In this document: piece after piece, positions 6,056 through 10,608 of the stretch | How the letters are laid out: each line of letters begins with the position of its first letter | Numbering within the stretch: position 1 is the first letter of the stretch | DNA from: Chitinophaga pinensis | GTDB taxonomy: Bacteria > Bacteroidota > Bacteroidia > AKYH767-A > OLB10 | NCBI GenBank assembly: GCA_945872015.1 | Contig: CAMBYJ010000041.1 | Span: forward strand, 1-10,608 | DNA: 10,608 nucleotides | Reading direction: 5' to 3' | The notes under the pieces: model-generated | The model's input: only the letters and a program-made list of their open reading frames with translations | What the model was told of the DNA's origin: nothing | The model's database searches: none | Translations under genes and position numbers: made by a program

Positions 6056-7028
6056 CATATCGCTCACGCACCTCCTCCAATGTCTGAAGAATCTCTTCAT
6101 AACTATTAGTAGTGACCAATTTCATTCGGTACTCTTTAAAATGGTCGAGGCCTTTAAAATAGTTGGCATAATGCCTTCTCATCTCTACAATTCCGGTAAA
6201 ATCGCCCTTCCATTTAATTGAAAAATCGAGGTGCTGTTTACAAACATCTACCCTCTGAGAAATCGTAGGTGGGTCTAATTTCTCCCCAGTTTTTAAATAA
6301 TGCTTAATCTCCTTAAAAATCCAAGGGTATCCTATCGTGGCTCTTCCAATCATAACCCCATCAACCCCATAGGTATTTTTCAATCTAACTGCTGCTTCTG
6401 GAGAATCAACATCGCCATTCCCAAAAATAGGAATCTTCATTCGCTGATTATTTTTTACCGCACCAATTAATGTCCAGTCGGCCGGACCTTTATACATCTG
6501 CGAGCGGGTCCTACCATGAATACTTAGTGCTGAAATACCAATGTCTTGTAGTCGCTCAGCCACATCAACAATGTTTTTGGTTTTATCATCCCAGCCCAAA
6601 CGCGTTTTAACAGTAACTGGACGATTAACCGCTTTCACAATAGCGGCTGTCATTTCAACCATCTTCGGAATATCTTGTAACAAAGCAGCTCCAGCACCTT
6701 TGCAAGCAACGGCTTTCACAGGACAACCATAGTTGATATCGATAAGATCAGGATTGGCCTCGTCAGCAATAATCGCAGCTTCTATCATGGATTGAATATC
6801 AGAACCAAATAGTTGAATTCCAATAGGTCGTTCATACTCGAAAATATCCAGCTTCATCACGCTCTTTGCCGCATCTCTAATCAGTCCTTCACTTGATATA
6901 AACTCAGTATACATTAGGTCGGCACCATTTTGTTTACAAACCAAACGGAAAGGTGGATCACTCACATCTTCCATCGGTGCTAATAACAAGGGGAATTCTC
7001 CTAATTCTATATTTGCAATCTTGACCAT
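6045..7028 (-). CDS. dus: tRNA-dihydrouridine synthase, DusB-like
   Basis: A 327-residue flavoenzyme that reduces uridine to dihydrouridine in tRNA D-loops using FMN and NADPH. The N-terminal TIM-barrel begins LLLAPMEDVSDPPFR, followed by YTEFISSEGL and IGIQLFGSD. DINYGCPVKAVACKGAGAALL carries the catalytic cysteine at about residue 102, and VKTRLGW and SIHGRTRSQMYKGPADW follow. The FMN-phosphate-binding strands IFGNGDV and GVMIGRATIGYPWIF come near residues 202-238. The C-terminal helical tRNA-binding domain covers about residues 250-320. I chose ATG 7028 rather than 7052 because MVKIANIELGEFPLLLAPM is the usual family start. The last residues (VLI) and the stop codon are supplied by the octamer array, so the gene's tail has been shaped by that repeat. 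It is divergent from the CPBP protease gene. Confidence 0.93.
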   Translation of the reverse strand: MVKIANIELGEFPLLLAPMEDVSDPPFRLVCKQNGADLMYTEFISSEGLIRDAAKSVMKLDIFEYERPIGIQLFGSDIQSMIEAAIIADEANPDLIDINYGCPVKAVACKGAGAALLQDIPKMVEMTAAIVKAVNRPVTVKTRLGWDDKTKNIVDVAERLQDIGISALSIHGRTRSQMYKGPADWTLIGAVKNNQRMKIPIFGNGDVDSPEAAVRLKNTYGVDGVMIGRATIGYPWIFKEIKHYLKTGEKLDPPTISQRVDVCKQHLDFSIKWKGDFTGIVEMRRHYANYFKGLDHFKEYRMKLVTTNSYEEILQTLEEVRERYVLI

Positions 7029-7070
7029 TTGTATTTTTATCTGATGCCTCAAAAATTAAGTGGCACTGAT

Positions 7071-7078
7071 TACCTTTG
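7071..7078 (+). promoter_or_regulatory. -7 box for the CPBP protease gene
   Basis: TACCTTTG is an exact TAnnTTTG match ending 16 nt before the ATG at 7095. No TTG -33 is seen at the usual distance. It supports 7095 as the real start, since in-frame ATGs further upstream (7029, 7044) lie before this box. Confidence 0.55.
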
Positions 7079-7080
7079 TG

Positions 7081-7088
7081 CAAAATTA
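7081..7088 (-). promoter_or_regulatory. Possible -7 box for the dus gene
   Basis: The minus strand reads TAATTTTG, matching TAnnTTTG, about 52 nt before the dus ATG at 7028. It is only 2 bp from the opposite-facing box of the CPBP gene. A weaker alternative, AATTTTTG at 7057-7050 (one mismatch), is closer to the gene. Neither has a well-placed TTG -33, so the assignment is tentative. Confidence 0.25.
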
Positions 7089-7094
7089 CAAAGA

Positions 7095-8009
7095 ATGCAA
7101 TTCAAAGCCATCCTTGCGCATCGCGAACCTTATAGAAAGTTTTTAATTCTGGTTGGATTAGCGCTAATATTAGCTGTTATATCATCTACACTAGGTGCAT
7201 TCATCGCGCAGTTGATCACAGGAATCCACATTTTCGGTAGTGCTTCGGCGTTATCCGATTTAAATAATCCTAATGTTGTACTGGCTTTAAAAATTACACA
7301 GCTGTTTTCGGCTATAGGTACCTTTTTTATACCTCCAATTATTGCAGCGTATCTTTTTTCTGACAATGTAAAAGAGTATCTCGGAGCAACTAAAAAAATT
7401 GATGTGCAGCAAATTATTCTGGCGGCGATTTTAATTCTGATGATTCAACCCTTTGTCAATTGGATGTCGTTGATTAACGCTGGAATTAATTTACCTGATT
7501 GGCTGAAGGCATTATTAAATTCTCCAGGCAATTCAGCGCAAAAGATTGCAGAAGCATTAATGAAAGGCGACTCATTTATAAGTTTGCTGTTTAGTTGTAT
7601 TGTAATTTCTATAATTCCCGCTATTTCAGAAGAGTTAATTTTTAGAGGCGTGATTCAGAAGTTGTTTATCGATTTAGCTAAAAACAAGCATTTCGGGATT
7701 ATACTAACTGCCACTTTGTTTAGTGCTATGCACATGGATATAGCAGGATTTATTCCACGATTTGCTTTGGGAGCAATGCTGGGATACTTGTATGTATGGA
7801 GTGGAAGTATTTATTTGCCAATGGTGGCTCACTTTGCTAATAACCTGTTGGCTTTTTTAATGGAGATTGGTAAAAATAAAAATGCGCTTTCGTTTAATCC
7901 CGATCATTTAGGAATTGCACCTGGACAAGAAATGGTATTGGGGGCAAGTGTGTTTTTAACGTGGGCTTTACTCTTTTTAATAAGGAAAATTTCCTTACAA
8001 AGCAAATAA
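7095..8009 (+). CDS. CPBP (CAAX/Rce1-like) intramembrane metalloprotease
   Basis: A 304-residue polytopic membrane protein with about seven to eight hydrophobic segments (for example around 15-42, 65-90, 105-125, 160-178, 199-212, 222-236, 240-258 and 280-297). The three metal-ligand and catalytic motifs of the CPBP family are intact: SEELIFRG with E179, E180 and R184; FSAMH with F209 and H213; and HFANN with H246 and N250. Eukaryotic Rce1 cleaves prenylated CAAX proteins. Bacterial members process or degrade membrane peptides and some give bacteriocin immunity; the substrate here is unknown. ATG 7095 was chosen over upstream ATGs because a -7 promoter box lies at 7071-7078. The final codons contain a short palindrome (7981-7997) without a following T-tract. 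Confidence 0.9.
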   Translation: MQFKAILAHREPYRKFLILVGLALILAVISSTLGAFIAQLITGIHIFGSASALSDLNNPNVVLALKITQLFSAIGTFFIPPIIAAYLFSDNVKEYLGATKKIDVQQIILAAILILMIQPFVNWMSLINAGINLPDWLKALLNSPGNSAQKIAEALMKGDSFISLLFSCIVISIIPAISEELIFRGVIQKLFIDLAKNKHFGIILTATLFSAMHMDIAGFIPRFALGAMLGYLYVWSGSIYLPMVAHFANNLLAFLMEIGKNKNALSFNPDHLGIAPGQEMVLGASVFLTWALLFLIRKISLQSK

Positions 8010-8083
8010 TAAAGTACTTTTCTCAATTAAATCACCTTATTATTTTCTCCTCTGAAAATATATCTATGTGGAGTGTTGGAATA

Positions 8084-8114
8084 TTGTAAAATCCGACTAA
8101 ATTCCCTACATTTG
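8084..8114 (+). promoter_or_regulatory. Promoter of the starch-synthase-like / DUF4270 / glmS cluster
   Basis: TTG (8084-8086) followed after 20 nt by TACATTTG (8107-8114) gives both Bacteroidota promoter elements at the expected spacing. Transcription should start near 8120, leaving a leader of about 19 nt before ATG 8139. It may drive all three genes of the cluster. Confidence 0.65.
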
Positions 8115-8138
8115 CAGTATAAATTTTAAAAAGTTGAT

Positions 8139-8972
8139 ATGGCTATGAGAAAAGCGCGTGTTCTTTTTATTTCGAGTGAAATATATCCTTATCTGGAAAT
8201 GACTGAGCAAAGTAAAATGGCGAGGTTTTTACCGCAGGGGATTCAGGAAAGAGGTAAAGAGATTCGCACCTTTATGCCGCGATTCGGAAATATCAATGAA
8301 AGACGAAATCAGTTACATGAGGTTATTCGACTTTCAGGGATGAATCTGATAATAGACGATACTGACCATCCGCTAATCATCAAAGTTGCTTCTATTCAGG
8401 CAGCGCGTATGCAGGTGTACTTCATCGATAATGAAGAGTACTTCCAACGCAAGCGTACTATACGTGATGCAGATGACTCATTCTTTAACGATAACGACGA
8501 CCGTTCTATCTTTTTTGCAAGAGGTGTTTTAGAAACAGTTAAGAAATTAGGATGGTCTCCTGATATTATTCATTGTCATGGCTGGATGACAGCATTGGTG
8601 CCTTTGTTTATTAAAACAAGCTATAAGGATGATCCAATGTTTAGCGGCAGCAAGATTGTTTATTCGATTCATGATGATGCATTTTCTGAATCATTCAATA
8701 AGAACTTCGCGAAGAAGACCTTAATGGATGGTTTAACAGAAGCAGATGTGAAAGATATTAAAGATCCAAACTATGTTTCGTTAACTAAACTAGCAATGAA
8801 CTGGTCGGATGCGGTTATCCAATCATCGCCAAACATCCATCCCGATGTAGAGGCAGCATTCAAGAAATTATCTAAACCAACTTTAGGGTATAAAAACCCT
8901 GAAGAATATGTGGAAGCATACGATAATTTCTATGACGAAGCGCTGATTGAAGAATCAGTGTTGGCAGAGTAA
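8139..8972 (+). CDS. Stand-alone starch/glycogen-synthase N-domain protein, probably not catalytic
   Basis: The 277-residue protein matches the N-terminal Rossmann domain (GT5) of glycogen and starch synthases. Landmarks are VLFISSEIYPYL (residues 8-19), RTFMPRFGNIN (43-53), YFIDNEEYF (94-102), PDIIHCHGWMTAL (141-153), KIVYSIHDDAF (172-182) and WSDAVIQSSP (222-231). Normal enzymes are near 480 residues with a second GT-B domain that binds ADP-glucose; that half is absent, and the protein ends in an acidic tail. The K-T-G-G-L glucan and ADP-glucose site, expected directly after the first strand, is replaced by EMTEQ (20-24), and the HxHDWHTGL segment reads HCHGWMTAL. Glycogen synthesis by this protein alone is therefore unlikely; a binding or regulatory role is inferred. 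Bacteroidota commonly keep such a gene beside a DUF4270 lipoprotein and glmS, as here. ATG 8145 is an alternative start two codons downstream. Confidence 0.88.
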   Translation: MAMRKARVLFISSEIYPYLEMTEQSKMARFLPQGIQERGKEIRTFMPRFGNINERRNQLHEVIRLSGMNLIIDDTDHPLIIKVASIQAARMQVYFIDNEEYFQRKRTIRDADDSFFNDNDDRSIFFARGVLETVKKLGWSPDIIHCHGWMTALVPLFIKTSYKDDPMFSGSKIVYSIHDDAFSESFNKNFAKKTLMDGLTEADVKDIKDPNYVSLTKLAMNWSDAVIQSSPNIHPDVEAAFKKLSKPTLGYKNPEEYVEAYDNFYDEALIEESVLAE

Positions 8973-9016
8973 TATTATTCCTACGGATTATTGCAAATTT
9001 CAATTACTTTCGTGGC

Positions 9017-10312
9017 ATGTTAAAGTTGTCTGCGCGCTGGGTTGTTCCGGTACTACTTATATTTTCTTTTGTATTGCATTCTTGTAATGATCCTGAAATA
9101 ATTGGATTGGATCTACAAGATGCTTCAGTACAACCCGGACTTTCCATCACCGATACCTTTACCATTAATACCTATACTGTAGAGGAAGATTCTTTAGTTG
9201 TTTGGGGACCATTGAAAAATTTATTAGAGGCTCCTACACTTTTTGCTGGGAGTATCGATGATCCTTATGTTGGAAAAACATTTGCAGGATTTGTGTCGCA
9301 AGTGAGAATAGGAAATACATTGTCGGCTACAACCTTTGATGTATCAACTCCCGATTCAATCATTTTAAGCTTTAATTATAAATCGATTGTGGGCGATTCG
9401 AATGCAACGCATCACATTTCAGTTTATGAATTGAAAGAAGATTTATTTCAGGATAGCACATATTATTCGCAACGTACATTTGCAAAAGGCGATTTATTGG
9501 GACATGCGGATTTAATCCCTAATCTGAAAGACTCAAGTGTAGTTGGAGCAATAAAAACGGTTCCTCAATTACGTATTGCACTCGATACTGCTTTTGCAGG
9601 TAAGTTAATGCGCGAATGTCAAACAAATACTGCCAACTTTGCGAGTAACACTGCTTTCTTATCGTACTTTAAAGGAATTGTGATTGTAGATAGCGCCGAT
9701 GGAGTGGGGAGTATTGTTACGCTTCCTTCAACAAGTTTGTATCATCGTATGACGATTTATTTCTCCGGTAATAAAAGCTATCAATTTCAAATCGATATAA
9801 GTGCAGTTCGTTTTAGTAATTTTAAACACGAACGCTTAGCATTCAACAACGATAATATTGCTGATAATACGTTAGTGGTACAATCGATGGGTGGATTAAA
9901 AGACAGTATTTATATTCCTTATCTTAAGCATTTGTATGATTCGGGAAGGGTATCGATAAATAAAGCAGAACTTGTAATCAAAATGAATTCTGCTGGTAAT
10001 ACTTCAGGATTTAAAAATCATGATAATCTTTTAATTTTTAGAAGTGATTCAGTTGGAAAGAATACTTCCATTCTGGATGCCTTCGAATCGTCGTCGTATT
10101 ATGGTGGCGCTTATGATATTGCTACTGGCGAATATCGTTTCAATATTGCACGTTATGTTCAGAATATTGTGAAGGGGATAAATGAGAATGGAAAAATAGA
10201 TTACGGATTGTTTATTGCGCCAGGCGGTAATACATCCAACGCACAAAGAACCGTGTTGCAAGGTGGTTCATCAATGAAATTAATTGTTACTTATACTAAG
10301 ATAAATCCATAA
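9017..10312 (+). CDS. DUF4270 family lipoprotein
   Basis: A 431-residue protein with a lipoprotein signal: basic start, hydrophobic stretch at about residues 8-20, and lipobox LHSC with the lipidated cysteine at C23, followed by NDPE. The mature part (IIGLDLQDASVQPGLSITDT, then LYVGKTFAGF-like and DSIILSFNYK segments) fits the DUF4270 family of Bacteroidota, whose function is unknown. It appears all-beta with no catalytic motif I recognise. The Asp-Pro-Glu after the cysteine could act in surface export of lipoproteins, but this is speculative. It follows the starch-synthase-like gene by 44 nt. TACTTTCG (9005-9012), a one-mismatch -7 box, could give an extra start point. glmS begins 3 nt after its stop, suggesting one transcript. 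Confidence 0.85.
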   Translation: MLKLSARWVVPVLLIFSFVLHSCNDPEIIGLDLQDASVQPGLSITDTFTINTYTVEEDSLVVWGPLKNLLEAPTLFAGSIDDPYVGKTFAGFVSQVRIGNTLSATTFDVSTPDSIILSFNYKSIVGDSNATHHISVYELKEDLFQDSTYYSQRTFAKGDLLGHADLIPNLKDSSVVGAIKTVPQLRIALDTAFAGKLMRECQTNTANFASNTAFLSYFKGIVIVDSADGVGSIVTLPSTSLYHRMTIYFSGNKSYQFQIDISAVRFSNFKHERLAFNNDNIADNTLVVQSMGGLKDSIYIPYLKHLYDSGRVSINKAELVIKMNSAGNTSGFKNHDNLLIFRSDSVGKNTSILDAFESSSYYGGAYDIATGEYRFNIARYVQNIVKGINENGKIDYGLFIAPGGNTSNAQRTVLQGGSSMKLIVTYTKINP

Positions 10313-10315
10313 ACT

Positions 10316-10608
10316 ATGTGTGGAATTGTTGCCTATATCGGAAAGCGTGAAGCTTATCCAATCTTGATTAAAGGTCTTCAACGACTTGAATACCGTGGTT
10401 ATGATAGTGCAGGTGTTGCATTGCTTAATAACGGGTTGCATGTTTTTAAAAAGGCTGGAAAGGTGAGCGATCTTTCAGAATTTACGAAAGATAAAAATGT
10501 AGAAGGAAATGTAGGAATGGGGCATACTCGTTGGGCAACGCATGGCGAGCCTAATGATCGTAACGCGCATCCGCATTATTCGCAAACTCAAAATTTAGCA
10601 ATCATCCA
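10316..10608 (+). CDS. glmS: Glucosamine-fructose-6-phosphate aminotransferase, 5' part only
   Basis: The first 97 codons are visible and the gene runs off the right edge; the full enzyme is about 610 residues. It converts fructose-6-phosphate and glutamine to glucosamine-6-phosphate, the first step to UDP-GlcNAc for peptidoglycan and LPS. The glutaminase (Ntn) domain is clear: MCGIVAYIG with the nucleophile C2 exposed after Met removal, LEYRGYDSAG (25-33), GHTRWATHG (69-77) and NAHPH (83-87). The isomerase (SIS) domains lie outside the window. It starts 3 nt after the DUF4270 stop, with no space for its own promoter and no glmS-ribozyme-like leader. Confidence 0.96.
   Translation, partial: MCGIVAYIGKREAYPILIKGLQRLEYRGYDSAGVALLNNGLHVFKKAGKVSDLSEFTKDKNVEGNVGMGHTRWATHGEPNDRNAHPHYSQTQNLAII

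Noticed and set aside
7029..7052. Eight-residue extension of the dihydrouridine synthase from ATG 7052
   Set aside because: The MVKIANIELGEF start at 7028 matches the family's usual N-terminus; the extension adds nothing recognisable.
7029..7094. Longer start for the CPBP protease (ATG 7029 or 7044)
   Set aside because: The -7 box at 7071-7078 would place the transcript start after these codons, and ATG 7095 gives a normal protein.
7981..7997. Palindrome TAAGGAAAATTTCCTTA at the end of the CPBP gene as a terminator
   Set aside because: It lies inside coding sequence, its loop is very short, and no T-tract follows, so a terminator is not supported.
10049..10261. Minus-strand open frame of 70 codons opposite the DUF4270 gene
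   Set aside because: It is antisense to a complete, well-supported lipoprotein frame and shows no domain of its own.

Overview
The window looks like a chromosomal segment of a member of the Bacteroidota, probably of the Chitinophagia/Sphingobacteriia/Flavobacteriia type. The evidence is AT-rich DNA, several near-perfect TAnnTTTG -7 promoter boxes in place of an E. coli -10, almost no Shine-Dalgarno sequences, and gene families and gene orders typical of that phylum. These include an AsmA-like protein, a histidine kinase with the HQLGTPLSS box, bactofilin followed by AtpZ, and a stand-alone starch-synthase domain followed by a DUF4270 lipoprotein and glmS. I see no phage, CRISPR array, insertion sequence, rRNA or tRNA.

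Layout. On the minus strand, positions 1-3464 hold an AsmA-like envelope protein followed by a membrane histidine kinase that runs off the left edge. Divergent from them is a plus-strand J-domain membrane protein (3568-4560) whose middle part resembles BatD. It converges on a minus-strand cluster (4570-5597) of bactofilin, AtpZ and a four-helix AtpI-like membrane protein. These genes normally sit immediately upstream of atpB in this phylum, but here no atpB follows. A non-coding stretch of about 450 bp (5598-6044) contains a strong promoter for bactofilin, an unusual GC-rich element with inverted and direct repeats, and an array of nine degenerate 8-bp units. The array forms the 3' end of the next gene, a minus-strand tRNA-dihydrouridine synthase (6045-7028). 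Divergent from that lies a CPBP/CAAX-type membrane protease (7095-8009). A plus-strand cluster follows: a truncated, probably non-catalytic glycogen/starch-synthase-like protein, a DUF4270 lipoprotein, and the 5' end of glmS, which begins 3 nt after the lipoprotein stop.

How the genes fit together. Most are chromosomal housekeeping or envelope functions: membrane and outer-membrane homeostasis (AsmA, histidine kinase, lipoprotein), cytoskeletal scaffolding and ATP-synthase assembly (bactofilin, AtpZ/AtpI), tRNA modification, and amino-sugar synthesis for peptidoglycan and LPS (glmS). The most unusual items are the octamer array in which every unit carries a stop codon, the compact palindromic element beside it, the J-domain/BatD-like architecture, and the starch-synthase-like protein that lacks its ADP-glucose-binding lysine motif and its whole C-terminal domain. 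I did not find a clear new multi-gene system. The functional proposals are inferences from motifs and gene order, not from database searches.
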